DNA from: Archilochus colubris
Taxonomy: Eukaryota; Chordata; Aves; Apodiformes; Trochilidae
DNA length: 64,000 nt
Assembly: GCA_023079485.1 (NCBI GenBank)
Contig: CM041084.1
Span: 11,282,609-11,346,608, forward strand
Direction: 5' to 3'
Every line of letters begins with the position of its first letter. The stretch's first letter is position 1. A model generated the notes under the pieces. That model made no database searches, had not been told where the DNA came from, and saw only the letters and a list, made by a program, of their open reading frames with translations. Positions 1 through 11,254 of the stretch are shown one piece after another. Both the position numbers and the translations under genes were made by a program.

Positions 1-59
1 TTATGTAAAACTGGTAATTCTATATAGAGTGACTCTATATAGAGGACCACCTCTGATAT
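1..59. repeat. Short direct repeat of a palindromic word at left edge
   Basis: The 11-base word TCTATATAGAG occurs twice, at 19-29 and 34-44, separated by four bases. Its first ten bases are self-complementary. It lies just before the recognisable start of the CR1 fragment at about 60, so it may be flanking DNA or a decayed part of the element. Confidence 0.6.
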
Positions 60-612
60 GGTGGCCAGCAGATAGGGAGATGATTCTCCCCCTCTGCTTT
101 TGTAAGACTACTCCCAGTTCTGGAACCCCTAACATAAGAAGGACATAGAGCTCTAGTTGAAGGAGCTAGTTCAAAGGAGGGCCATGAAGATGATCAGAGT
201 GCTGGAGCACATCTGATATGAAGACAGACTATGAAGTTGGGATTGTTCAGCCTGGAGAAGAGAAAGCTCCAGGAAAACCTTATACTGTCCTTCCACTACC
301 TGGGCCTACAGGAAAGCTGGGGAGGGACTTCTATAAGGGCATGTAGAGACAAGACAAGGGGTAATGGATTTAAACTGGAAGAGGGTAAATTTAGGTTAGA
401 CATTAGGAAGAAATTCTTCACTATGAGAGTGGTGAGACACTGTAACAAATTTCCTGGAGAATCTGGGGGCACCCTATACCTGGAAGTGTCCAAGACAATA
501 TTGGAGGGGACTTTGAACAGCCTGGTTTAGAGATGTCTCTGCCCTTGTAAGGGAGTTGGAGCAAAGTGATCTTTAAGGTCTCTTCCAGTGCAAACCATTC
601 TATGATTCTATG
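60..612 (+). mobile_element. CR1 LINE, 5'-truncated 3' end (old copy)
   Basis: This is the 3' end of a CR1 non-LTR retrotransposon. Diagnostic pol C-terminus blocks appear in order: the 'TGGCCAGCAG' block near 61-70, 'TTCAGCCTGGAGAAG' near 246-260, 'AATTTAGGTTAGACATTAGG' near 386-405, and the 3' UTR 'AAGGTCTCTTCCA' near 575-587. It ends in the CR1-type terminal repeat ATTCTATGATTCTATG at 597-612. An open stretch (231-530) covers part of the old pol C-terminus, but the frame is broken on both sides and family-conserved residues are substituted, so this is a decayed copy. There is no poly(A) tail, as expected for CR1. Family assignment is confident; subfamily is not assigned. Confidence 0.9.
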
Positions 613-979
613 TTTATGAAGAATCATATATACATATAGCTCAGGCTGGAAACATAAAGTTCCAGTAGAATGAATTTCAAGAATGGTTTTTAAAAAGTAC
701 ATTTTAAAATCCTGTATTTGGTAGCTGTTCTTAAATCTGAGACTGACACTGATCTAAAACTTCATATAAAAAAAGTCTAGTTTTGCAATTTTCCCAAATA
801 ACCTATTATCTAAAACTTTGCTATTGAATTATTTAATTTTATACTATAATATCAGAATAATAAATCATATGATAAATCCTATTCTTGTATATATAGCAGT
901 GGGTGAGCATTTGGTGTAGTCACTCAGGGATACAACAGCTTCTCACTGAGGAGTGGGAACTGTTCAACCCAGGGAACGT
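613..979. other. AT-rich sequence, nothing recognised
   Basis: Unique-looking AT-rich DNA with no long reading frame, no recognised repeat and no RNA gene seen. Confidence 0.6.
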
Positions 980-1500
980 GTCCCATGTAAAGGCACCATA
1001 AACTCATTTTGGTTATTCCAACTGATGCTCTGTTGTCAGAAGAGTAATGGAGTCTGACTACATGTTATAAACCAAAACTTTATTGAGGCAGTAGAACAAA
1101 TGAAAAGAATGTGCCCGTATGGGCTCACTCACTCACTGATAGCAAACATGGGATCATAAGCAATACCCTGGCTCTAGTGGATCCAAGGACACTTGGTGTC
1201 TGGGTCACCAGACATCAACTTCTGGTAGTGCAAATGCCTTGTGAATGCAGGTAGGAATTGTGATGCCCTTCCGCTCCACCCATGGTTGTATGATTTGAAA
1301 GAATCATATCATACATAGATTTATAGATGTCAGTCTGTACAGAGTGTACAGTCTGTACAGCCTGCATCAGGGTGCTGTCAGTCTGTACTGCTGATGCAGG
1401 TCAAGGGCCAGGGTGTTGTGAGGCAAGATGTCAGACTCCTATTAGAATGTCTCCCACAGTTTCCTGTGGATAAACTTCTGGACAAAGACAGGCACTGCTG
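980..1500 (-). mobile_element. Possible LTR-like retroelement remnant (minus strand)
   Basis: Read on the minus strand, this stretch has an LTR-like order of signals: three copies of a 10-base word (plus-strand CAGTCTGTAC at 1331, 1349 and 1379), then TATAAA (plus-strand TTTATA near 1320-1325), then AATAAA (plus-strand TTTATT at 1079-1084). After that comes a primer-binding-site-like word beginning TGGTGCC and ending GGGAC (980-998). The match to known tRNA primer-binding sites is only partial, and no CA dinucleotide sits directly before it. The upstream end and target-site duplication were not found. It could equally be unique DNA with chance signals. Confidence 0.33.
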
Positions 1501-2560
1501 CCAAAATCACTTACAAACTACCACCCATTATTGCAGATAATTATTTTAAATGAAAGATCTCTATTTCAGGACTGTGATGTGAATTTATATGCTCACGTAA
1601 AACACTAATATTTCTAATATTAACGTGGAATATGTAAAGACAGTTTTGATTTCCTTTTCTGCAAAGCCTTTGTGTATCATCTCCGGGACAGTTAATGTTT
1701 CTCTCACATGTGGACCTCTCAGTCCCCAGCTGTAAAACTGAATAATACTGTGTATAAACACTGTGAAACACAAACATTTCATAGTGTAAGAAATTACACA
1801 CAAAACAAAGAAAGGATGGGTCACTCACATGAATACTTCATAAAGCAAGAAGCTTACTTCATTTTACCTACAGTCTTACTATTTTTATAAGAGGAAATTC
1901 AATTTATACAGTGTAAAGTTCTCATCAGACAAAGTATATGATCAGAATTTTAATACTCCAGTGAAGGATATGTATTTGGAACTTTAAGGCTTGTTCACTG
2001 AGTCATAACTATAGAAACAGAAATTAAGTAAATTTTGGCTATTAAAGAAATGCTTAATAATGAGGCCTATTAGACCACAGAGGTGTCTCCTATGAGAAAT
2101 CAAAGCTCTGTGCACCAATCCATTTCAAAAACATAATAAAAAATATGCAGGGAAAAAAAAAACAAAAACAAACCTTTCTGTTAGCATGAAAAGTATGGGG
2201 TGGATGAGTTTGTTCAGTTTTGACTTCAATATTCAGAATACCATCTTCACAATAAGCAGTGGCAAGAATCACGAAGACGTCAGAGAATAAAGAAAATGAT
2301 CAAAGCAGTTTAATTTTGTAAAAGGGTGGCTGTCAGAACAGAATCTAGAAGAGATGAGGCATCAAAAAAAGTGACAAAAAGTCAGAATTTTGTTATGGGC
2401 AGTTCTGAAGACAGCCACACATGCGTGAGAGCCTGTCATCGACCACTTTTCAGTACATTTCTTCTGTAGTAAAAGGAGGGAACACTAATTTCCATTAATT
2501 AGGCAAAGTTTTAAGCAGAATTTTCCCAGAGTTCAAGAAAACCATGTTGTTCACTGGCTG
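1501..2560. other. AT-rich sequence, nothing recognised
   Basis: There is no gene, RNA or recognisable transposon. The short open frames here are unlike any protein family I know and lack coding character. Confidence 0.6.
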
Positions 2561-2592
2561 TATGTATATATATATATACACACATATATGTA
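2561..2592. repeat. TA/CA dinucleotide microsatellite
   Basis: An imperfect (TA)n run passes into ACACAC and back to ATATAT. Confidence 0.85.
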
Positions 2593-2798
2593 CAGACACA
2601 GCTCTGTATGTATAGGAGGCAGTAGGTGAATGGAGTAATTTCAGAAGCCTGAAACAAACATTTCATGGTGAGCATCTTCTCCCACTAACAAAGTAGAAAG
2701 GCATGAACCACCCTTCCCGTGTGGGAATCTTTTCTTTTAGGAAACCAATCTCCTGACTGTAGAGTGGTAGCAGACTAAAAACATTTTTCTCTGTTTGA

Positions 2799-2873
2799 TT
2801 TTTTTTTTGTTTTTTGTTTTGTTTTTTTTGGGTTTTTTTTTTTTTTGGTGGGTTTTTTTTTTTTTTTTTTTTG
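2799..2873. repeat. T-rich low-complexity tract with G interruptions
   Basis: About 75 bases consist almost entirely of T, broken by single G, GGG and GGTGGG blocks; the longest uninterrupted T run exceeds 15 bases. It generates spurious Phe/Gly-rich or Lys-rich frames on the two strands. It does not abut any CR1 end, so it is not an obvious retrotransposon tail. Confidence 0.9.
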
Positions 2874-3824
2874 GAAAGGTCATTTTCACTTCACAGGCAA
2901 AACTGTTCATCCAGGTCCCAGGAAGAAAACATTCCTGCTTCACATGCAAATTGGATAATCCTAGAGACCAGATTAACAAAACCACAGTGTTAAGTCAAGC
3001 AGGAAATGAGTTTATAGGTCTGAGGTTGTTCAAATGAGAGATTTCCCTAATGCAATGAGAAAGTTTAGGATGAGTATGTTATACAATGATGTCCCAGTAC
3101 ATGATTTCAGATTTTGTTGAAGCTTGTAAAAGCATCACCAGACTGCAGTTGCATTCTCTATGAATATCCTCCATGTGTACACAGCACTGTTCTCTCCATT
3201 GCTGTGATGTGCAAACATCAACAGTTTGACAAACAAAGCTCTTAATTACGAAAAATCAGAGCATTTGATACCATAAATAGAAATACAGAATTCCTTTTCA
3301 TATGATAAAAACAGAAATTAAGCAAACATTATGGAATAAATAGTAGTTTCTCATTGCAAAATTTTCATTTAATAAGAAGGGTCTTAAAGTTGAATGCCTG
3401 GAAATTTGTCATTCTAGACTGAGTGCTGACATGTAATTTTGTTTCCCTCTAGAAATACAGCATAGGAATCAACTGGAAAATGGATGAAGGACAAAAAGAT
3501 AAATTAGAGAGCGTTGGACCAAAGAATGGATGGGAGACAGTAGTCAACACATTTTTTGCTTAGGAAGTAACCTCTGTTACACATGTTGTTTCCTTCCTCC
3601 ATTTTCTTCCTTCATTGATTCACACCTACTTGAAGAAAAGGTCATTGACTTATCAGGTTTAGTACCTATGCTGTTAAAAGAAGAGTAAATATTTTGGTTT
3701 GGGACAGGATAGAGCTAATATTTCTGTCTTGTAATTTTGCTTTCAGGTAAGTCTCTTGTAAGTAGCTGTACTTGCTGAAATTAACAGCAAGTTTCTGTCA
3801 GTGTCTGATTCTACAACTGATAAC
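2874..3824. other. AT-rich sequence, nothing recognised
   Basis: Unique-looking DNA between the T tract and the LTR. No feature supported. Confidence 0.6.
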
Positions 3825-4496
3825 TGTCAATGTTTATAGTTACAACTGGAGACTGGTGTGCAGAACGAAGGCCACTGCTCAGTTCTGAGAACCACCTTGT
3901 GCTCCGGAAAGAGAAAAGGAGTAAAGAGGTCACACCTGCAGCCCTCCTTTGGGGAGGAGCAGACAAGAGAAATGACCAAAATTGACCTGAGTATTCCATC
4001 CCATACATGTCAGACTCGGTATAAATTTGAGGGATGACGAGGGTCAAACCCCTTCTTCTGGTCCCTTCCTTCAGGTTTTTGCCTTCGTCTGTTCCTGTTT
4101 GCCTCGGCATCCTGGGAGGATTCCATCCGTTCCTCTGCCTGTGGTCCTGATCCATACCAGCCTGAACCTGTGTGTTCCTGCCTCCAGCTCCCGACTGCTG
4201 CTGACTCCAGGATTCCAGCCTGGACTTTTCCGGGGCTGCCCTGCAGCCTCAGTGGTGACGTGAGAGTTACTGGGGGGAAGGAGGTAGGAACATGGTATAA
4301 TTTTCCTGTATATTTGTATATATTTAGTAATTTTTCATTTTTATCATTACTGTTTCATTAAAGCTGTGTAGTTTAGTTTCCAACCCATAAGTCTCTCTCC
4401 CTTATTCTCTCTCCTTTCTTTATCAGGGAAGGGAGGGGCATTAATAGAGAGCATCTGTCATTCGGTTAATTGCTGGGCCAGCATTAAACCATGACA
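3825..4496 (+). mobile_element. Solo LTR of an avian ERVL-type endogenous retrovirus
   Basis: This is a GC-richer block standing out from its surroundings, with LTR architecture on the plus strand. There is a TATAAAT box at 4020-4026, an ATTAAA polyadenylation signal at 4357-4362 followed by a T/C-rich U5, and a right end in ...CCATGACA at 4496. The left end (TGTCAATGTTTATAG, from 3825) is nearly the reverse complement of the right end, as LTR termini are. If the LTR instead starts at 3831, the flanking 5-mers GTCAA and GTAAA would be an imperfect 5-bp target duplication. From memory, the wording matches LTRs of passerine ERVL-like elements. No gag, pol or env sequence follows, so it is a solo LTR left by LTR-LTR recombination. 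Short frames on either strand inside it are not genes. Confidence 0.78.
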
Positions 4497-5999
4497 GTAA
4501 ATAATCCAAAACCGTGGAATGGAACAGGCACATTTGAAGGGACTCACTTTTTATGTATTCTTCTGGCGACTGTGCCTGCCACTGCTGTCCTACATGTGCT
4601 CTACAGCTTGCAGCCAGCCTTACAGTGAGCCCTAAAGCCACTGAGGTTTGTAGCTGGTTCAGGTAGTCATGGGATGGAAAAAGGTAAATGGCTGCTCTAG
4701 TTCTTGGACAATAGAAATGAGAAATCAAATTAATGTTTTGCTCTTCTCCTTGCAGCAGTGACCTTCTCTTTCATCTGTTTTCTTCATCCTGCCCTATAAC
4801 AGCAACTGTGCTCTAAAAGGACTCCCATTGTTTTTTTTTCCATCCTTTATGATCTATATATTAATCCACTCACCAAAATAACAGCATCTTTTTCGTTACC
4901 AGTGGCTGGAAGGACAGGCTGAGGGGCCACAGAAGGAATGATGAGAAACCTTGGTCTTCCTTCATGGCTTAAGAAGCCATCAAATTCTCAGGCTGCCCCA
5001 GAAGGACAGAAATGTATCACATGGTAGCTGCAACATACAATACAAGAGAAAAATGTGAAATTTTAGCAAGTCATTCACCAGTAAGGATGAAAAGACCCAA
5101 GAGAAAAAGTTCTTTTATATTTAATACAGTAGTTGTCCACACTACAGCAAGAATTCATAGAATCTCCTAATTAATCTTAAATTAAAACTGTGAAACCAGC
5201 CACAAAACTGACTTCTTTTTTTAATTTGTGTTACAACAGAAGTCTCTTGGCATAGTCATTCAGGTTGTATCATTACAGCATTTCTGTGTACATGAAAAAC
5301 TTTCTCCACATCCTCCATTTCAGAAAAGTTTGATTAGGGGGAGTGAAAGATACCACAAATAACAGGCAGGACATGTGAGTAGACATTGTTTGCCTAGCAG
5401 AGCACCTGCTCTTAGTAAGCTAATTTCTTATTGTCACCAGCACTGGGATGGAAGGAGTGATTTCACCCACTGGTGTGCGCAACTCATCTGTAGCCTTGGG
5501 AGTCCTTACAACTTTGGGCAGTCAAGTTCCTTCTGTTTGGCATTTATTACCATAAAATAATAATGATTATAAGGGTGAAAGAGTGTCATACCAGTATTGT
5601 CTGGGCTGGTAGACCTGGATTTAATTGTCTCAGATTTTTTCTCTTTTGGGGAAGAAACCCAGCTTGGAAAGTCAGCAGTGAAAACACTAGAAAGAAATAT
5701 CAGTCATGAGTGAAAGTCTGCAGTGACACATATTCATTGTTGAGAACAGTATAAGTCTTCCATTTTAAAGACTAGAGCTCCAAATCAAAACTGGGAAAGC
5801 AAGAACTGTACCTGACTGGAGAATTTTGTGTTTATCTGCACATTGTCCTGATAGGCTTCTTGTGATGGGAACAGTAATAAAGCTAATGGGTAGCTCATAG
5901 ATTTTTGTAATTTTCAGAGAAAAATTCCAGACAAAAGAAGAAAAAGAAATGTTTTCCCACTTCCATGATATTTTATTTTTGCCCATCAAAGATACATTT
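4497..5999. other. AT-rich sequence, small hairpin only
   Basis: No gene or transposon recognised. A perfect small hairpin, ATGGCTT-AAG-AAGCCAT, lies at 4964-4980. It is too short to assign a role. Confidence 0.6.
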
Positions 6000-6506
6000 C
6001 ATAGAATCATAGAATCATAAAATTGGCTGGGTTGGAAGGGACCTTGGAGATCATCAAATCCAACCCTTGAACCACCGTTGCAGTTGCTAGACCATGGCAC
6101 TGAGTGCCACATCCAGTCTCTTTTTAAATAGCTCCAGGGATGGAGAATCCACTACTTCACTGGGCAGCCCATTCCAAAGTCTGATCACCCTCTCTGTAAA
6201 GAAATTCTTTCTAATATCTAACCTAAACTTCCCCTGGCACAACTTAAGACCATGCCCTCTTGTTTTGTTGAAAGTCGTCTGGGAAAAGAGACCAACGCCC
6301 ACCTGGCTACAACCTCCTTTCAGGGAGTTGTAGAGAGTGATATCTCCTCTGAGCCTCCTCTTCTCCAGGCTGAACACCCGCAGCTCCCTCAGCCTCTCCT
6401 CATAGGGTCTGTGCTCGAGTCCCTTCACCAGCCTAGTTGCCCTTCTTTGGACCCGCTCCAGGACCTTGATATCCTTCCTAAACTGAGGGGCCCAGAACTG
6501 GACACA
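6000..6506 (-). mobile_element. CR1 LINE, 5'-truncated 3' end (relatively young copy)
   Basis: The minus strand carries the 3' end of a CR1 element. The plus-strand text begins with the terminal octamer repeats (CATAGAATCATAGAATCAT, 6000-6018), then the 3' UTR, then the pol C-terminus. It stops abruptly at about 6506 within the block reading 'CCCAGAACTGGACACA', which marks the 5' truncation. It is clearly the same subfamily as the plus-strand copy at 14391-15097: the two protein readings differ at only a handful of positions. There is no poly(A). Confidence 0.95.
6087..6428 (-). pseudogene. CR1 pol (ORF2) C-terminal remnant
   Basis: This 113-residue open stretch encodes the extreme C-terminus of the CR1 polyprotein, downstream of the reverse transcriptase palm. 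Recognisable motifs in order are [47 protein letters not shown] and the terminal DVALSAM. It lacks the endonuclease and reverse transcriptase, has no start of its own and cannot be functional. Compared with the 14.4 kb copy it has a small in-frame change near 'RGDITLYN' (one residue shorter) and a few substitutions. Confidence 0.85.
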
Positions 6507-6694
6507 ATTTCCTTGTGTTCAAACAAGGATTTTAAAATAGTTGCTTTCACACATTTTTCTTCACTAGTCACTTTCCCCATTAGAAGAAGGAAGGGTGAGT
6601 ATGTTCTCCAAAAAAATCCCTTTCACAGAAATTCAGCAAGGACGGGTGACAGGGTACTAAGCACAAATCACTGTGTGTTGGTCCTGAACATGAC
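6507..6694. other. Unique sequence, nothing recognised
   Basis: Short stretch between the CR1 truncation point and a poly(T) run. Only a 6-bp hairpin (CCTTGT...ACAAGG, about 6511-6528) was noted. Confidence 0.5.
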
Positions 6695-6736
6695 TTTTTT
6701 TTTCTTTTTCTTTTTTTTTTTTTTTTTTTTTTTTTT
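6695..6736. repeat. Poly(T) tract
   Basis: About 42 bases of T with two C interruptions. It is not adjacent to a recognisable retrocopy, so it is treated as a simple repeat. Confidence 0.9.
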
Positions 6737-6861
6737 CCACTAGCATAGGAACTGCAGACACAGAGTATCTTCCTTTTTCTGAAAGAACTGAGTACACAAT
6801 GTACTTTAATAGGTGCTGGAAAGTGCTAATTTTCATGTGTAAAGTTCTCAGTGGCTGCTGA

Positions 6862-6975
6862 TATTTGCTAATTAGAGCTGCTACTTTGTCAATTGCACCA
6901 GCAATTTCTGAAGTGCATTAATTGCTTCAGTCTGAGCCCTGTAAATGGGAATTGTAACAGAAGCATTTTCTGGAG
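6862..6975. promoter_or_regulatory. Candidate conserved non-coding (enhancer-like) segment
   Basis: It contains the homeodomain palindrome CTAATTAG (6868-6875) and GCATTAATTGC (6915-6925), along with two further AATTG/CAATT words. It has no stop-free coding signal and no repeat signature. The call is by composition only; conservation cannot be seen from one sequence. Confidence 0.25.
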
Positions 6976-9161
6976 TTACAGAAAGGGTTGTGAATCAAAC
7001 CAACAATAGCCACATATTCTCAAATTATGCTTGTCCCACCTGCCTGAGCCCCATACTGGCACACCCCTGGGACTCCTCAGTGCCCCAAATGCCACCCTCC
7101 TGGGCAGAGCAGGAAAGGTGGAGGAAAACTGGATGTGGTTGTGAGCTGGAGGATTTTAGACTGTGGTGACAATAAACTCAAGCCTTGGTGCAAACCACAC
7201 TTGTAATGCAAATTCAGCAAATGCTTACAAAATGAAAGACTTATGCTGTGAATTCAAAATCCAAAACTCAAATTGAAAAATGCTGTTAAGATGCCTGTAC
7301 ATAAATATGGGAAATATGTTAAAATCAAAGTTACTCAAATTCCGTCGAGGTTTCTATTTCATCAATAATTCATGAATTTGTAAATTCATCATTTGTAATT
7401 CTTAAATGCTTCCTTGAAAATAAGTAGCTTTCATGTCTCTAGTTAAATATAGTGAGCACAGGTTATTGCAAAGCCCTCTGAGATTCCATATTGACCCCTA
7501 TTTCTTTATAATTGTTGCATATTTATAGAAGAACAGCTGAATTACATCTTTCAATTTTGATTTGGAGCTTTGGAGCCACAGTAACAGCTTGTGGATTTAA
7601 ATCCTCAGATGATGCCCATAATATAGTTCGGAAATGTCAGGGGGGGAAATGAAAAACTTAGGATGGAGTAAGGGATTTGTTAAACAATCTGAGAGGATAA
7701 AATATGCCACATTGTTAAGCAGCCCTTCAATGAATTGAAGTTGACTAGAGAAAGGCAATTAATAGGAGAGAAAACTGGAGTCCTTTGAGCAATGCTCAAC
7801 TTGTCTCTAAATTACACCTGAAAAAGGAAGACCAGTTGCAGGAATCTATCTGGCATCAGATGATGGTGCTCACTGTGAAAGCCTGAAAGCTTTACAATCT
7901 TTGTGTGATGTGTCAACACCAGAAATACCCTGCCAGTCATTTTTATACATCTTGTGGTTTTGTCTTTCTGTCAGTTGCAATGACCTCTTTGATTTTGTCC
8001 TTAGCATGAAGTTTATATTTACCACAGAAAAAGGTATCAATCCTGCAGGCACTGTGGTTGAAATGTAAAATACTAAATCAGGAGGCAAGGTAAAAGCTAA
8101 GCAAGCATGTAAGCATGGATTGGCACAAATTCAAATTCTTAGGAACATGGTGAGGCTGTTTTCAACAAAGTATAGAACCTACATGACAAAAAACTTCTGC
8201 AATGACAGAGCTTGGGTCAGACCCAGTTGCCTTCCACTGCCCTATTACTCTCCTTATGTCACCTGACATAATTTAACATCTTCAGTTTCTAGAAGTTGCT
8301 CTGTCAGCCATGAAGTTATTGGAGGAATTCCATCAATCGTTACTGAACTACTGATTATATTTTTTGGTTGCTGTCCTCACCTGGAAAAAAGAAGATACAC
8401 AAATAAACAAATTATTTCCATTTTAAAAGCCTTTCATTGAAGATTTCAATAGATTACAACCATGCAGTGACCTTATGATGGTATCCTAAGAGTTTGCTAC
8501 CCTGTAGGTACACTATGAACATACCTACAATGGAAAATGTCTATTAGCATGGAAAATTTTCATAAAATCTTGCAATTCTGTTTCTGCATCTCAATCCATG
8601 CAAATTCTTCTTCTTTAGAGGATGGGGATGTAGTTACGATAGGTTCAGATACTTGAGTTGTGCTGATGATACTATACACTGATGTAGTCCTGTGCATGTC
8701 ACAAGGCACTGGGAGATGTGAATGGATGTACTGCAGTCTGGGAAAGTACTTCTTGTTGAGCTGGTTTAAGTGTCTCCCTACTTAAAGTATATGCTAGAAA
8801 TCAAGAGGCCTATTCCCTGTTTCTGGATGTTATGCTTTGCCGTGTTACACTTACAAAAATGAAAAATAAAAATTTAAACCTTTTAGTCATTTTTTAATGA
8901 CTAAAACTTAACATCTGGGAATATTTCAGTGTCCTTGCTTGTCTGAGTTTTTGTCAGATCAAGACTGGTGTTACTGACTGTAGGAAGTCCTCAGAGTGAC
9001 AGAAACGCTCAGTTTATTTCATGGTTTCCATGGTTTACAAACGTAAGATTTTTTATCTGAAAAGAGACAGTGAAGTACATCCAAAGAGTTAGAACAGATT
9101 TTTGCAAATACTGAAAAATGCAATCTTGGCAGCAGTTCAGCAGCATTTGAAAGAGAAAAAC
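6976..9161. other. AT-rich sequence, nothing recognised
   Basis: No gene, RNA or transposon recognised. Open frames are short (under 80 codons) and unlike known proteins. Confidence 0.6.
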
Positions 9162-9228
9162 TTAAACAAAAGCAATCAAACAAACAAATACCAAAAAAAA
9201 CACCAAACCAACCAACCCCCAAAAAATT
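9162..9228. repeat. A/C-rich low-complexity tract
   Basis: Runs of CAAA, CCAA and poly(A)/poly(C) give a low-complexity A/C-rich strand. A 156-codon frame spanning it (9102-9572) owes its N-terminal half to this composition. Confidence 0.8.
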
Positions 9229-11254
9229 TACTGTGGAGGAATTTATGGAATTCTCAGTTGTCTAATTTTTCCTCTATGTTTTTCTTTTGTATTACTTTCA
9301 GATTTTGGAGATCAACAATAAAATATCTATTAGTTGTATTAGAATGGGCAGGACACTTGTTTGTTTTATGCATATATGTGCATAATTTTTTTCTACGGAA
9401 GTGTAAGAAGTGCTGTCAACTCATCATTCCTGTCATTTCGACTGGTATCTTAGACTGCCTTTGCATTCATGTATTTTCTAGTAAAATGTTCCAGACGGAA
9501 GCTAGGTATTTTTTTACAATATGGAAAATACCCAGGACATCAAGTATTTTTATGACGTTTTTTAAAATTTGACTTTTATGACAGAAAATCCACAAACATT
9601 TCATACTAACTTTGATAAATGTATTAGTAATATATACTTAAATAACACATGAGTGTTAACATAAAAAAAGAGACATGAGACTTTGTCATACTTGATTATT
9701 TGCATAAATTCTTTAGCATCTGTTAAAAATTGCATTCTTACTACAGCCTTTCAAGCACTGAGGTTCTCTCTCTTCTCTCCCGGATTTCAGAGATTTTAGG
9801 AGCTTTACTTCACCAATTTTTTGGTATATTCTGTCACAGCTGAGTAAAAAATATGGAAGTAAAAAGCAGACTGTCAACAGAATCAAGTAGTCTTTGATTC
9901 CTCAAAAAATCCGGCTTAAAACAAAATCAGCCTAAAAGAAAATTCAAAGAAATAAAGTGTAAGATAAAATCAAAGTTTTGGAATCTGTGTGTCAGAAATA
10001 AAGATCAATCTGAAAATTTGCACAGCCTACCAAAGAGAATTTTATTCCAATAGTGGCTTTGCCATTGTTACTCCCTCACAATTATTGGATCTTTGTATAA
10101 ATTAATTTGACTAATTCTCCAGTGAGACTGCATCTGACAATCGTTTCACTGATGTCTTTCCTACTGAGCAGGAAGACAAGCAGATTAAAACAATTAAGAA
10201 GAGAACATGTCTTAAACTCCAGCCCATGACTGCCAGTATTTCAGATTTCTGCCTGAATGCAAAAGGTAGTGACATTCTTAAAGTGCTTAATTATTTGACA
10301 TCCTTGCTTCTTGCTTCAGTGACCATTACTTTCATACTTTCTTAAGTATCTCATTTATTTGGTTGGAAAATATGATCTTTTTGAATGCATTTTAATATGC
10401 CTTACAGCACAGAAGAGCTGCTGCAGAGTACTGGCTTCATTTCACCCCATTTCAAGCTGGGGTGGGCTGTAGCTAAACTGATTACACCAGATCCCCTTAT
10501 GGTCACTGAAGATCTGATAAATATACTTAAAGGAAGGTCAGATGATTCATACCTTATAAATTGTATCTTTCTCATGACAGTAACATGCATTGGTGATTGG
10601 TAAAGTTTGTAAAGTAAGATTGGTTAAAAGGAATTTGACTATTACTGAGCAAATATGTAAATATATGTAAAAAACCCCATCAAAATGTCAGATGAAATTC
10701 TGTGCTCATTAATGCTAAGTAGTGTATTTGAAAATAAACACAGATAGTGTCTATATTGCAGATTGAACACATGAGAAAAAGATGCCAGAGTTCTAGTTTC
10801 ATGAAAGTAATAGCTCCACACTGAACAGTGTCTAAAGAGTAAAAAAATTTTAGGAATCTTTAAGAAATATGAAACAATCATGACCACCACACAACAAGAA
10901 AAAAATTGTTATGCTATGCTGCAGCTCAATGATTTTCCCAGTCTGAGTATTTGAGTGGAGTTTTGGTGTCTCTTATCACTAAAAACCATAGGAAATTATA
11001 AAGAGTAAAAGGAAAGGCAACTACTGAGATCAAAGGTAAGGGATGCCTCATGTTGATTAGAGCTCTCTGTATAGGAAAAAAGATTATTAAAACAGATCTA
11101 TAAAATCATGTATTAGTTGTAACTAAACAGGAAACATTTAGTCATTGTTTCATGAAAGAGTTAAAGCAGTGTCAAATGCAATGATCAAGTGGAAAGCTTA
11201 AAGAAGCACTTTTTCATAGTGCATAGTAAAACCATGGAGTCATTGCCATGCAAT
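9229..11254. other. AT-rich sequence, nothing recognised
   Basis: No supported gene or transposon. The longest open frame (9102-9572, +) is Lys/Asn-rich then Phe-rich, matches no family I know, and is rejected as a gene. Confidence 0.55.

Noticed and set aside
2795..3037. 80-codon Phe/Gly-rich frame
   Set aside because: Produced by the T/G low-complexity tract.
3811..4263. Frames of 78-114 codons on both strands
   Set aside because: Both lie within the solo LTR, which encodes no protein.
6252..6743. 163-codon plus-strand frame
   Set aside because: It is antisense to the CR1 pol remnant and ends in a poly(Phe) run encoded by the poly(T) tract.
9102..9572. 156-codon open frame on the plus strand
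   Set aside because: The first third is an A/C-rich low-complexity tract and the rest is Phe/Leu/Cys-rich with no recognisable domain, start context or splice structure.
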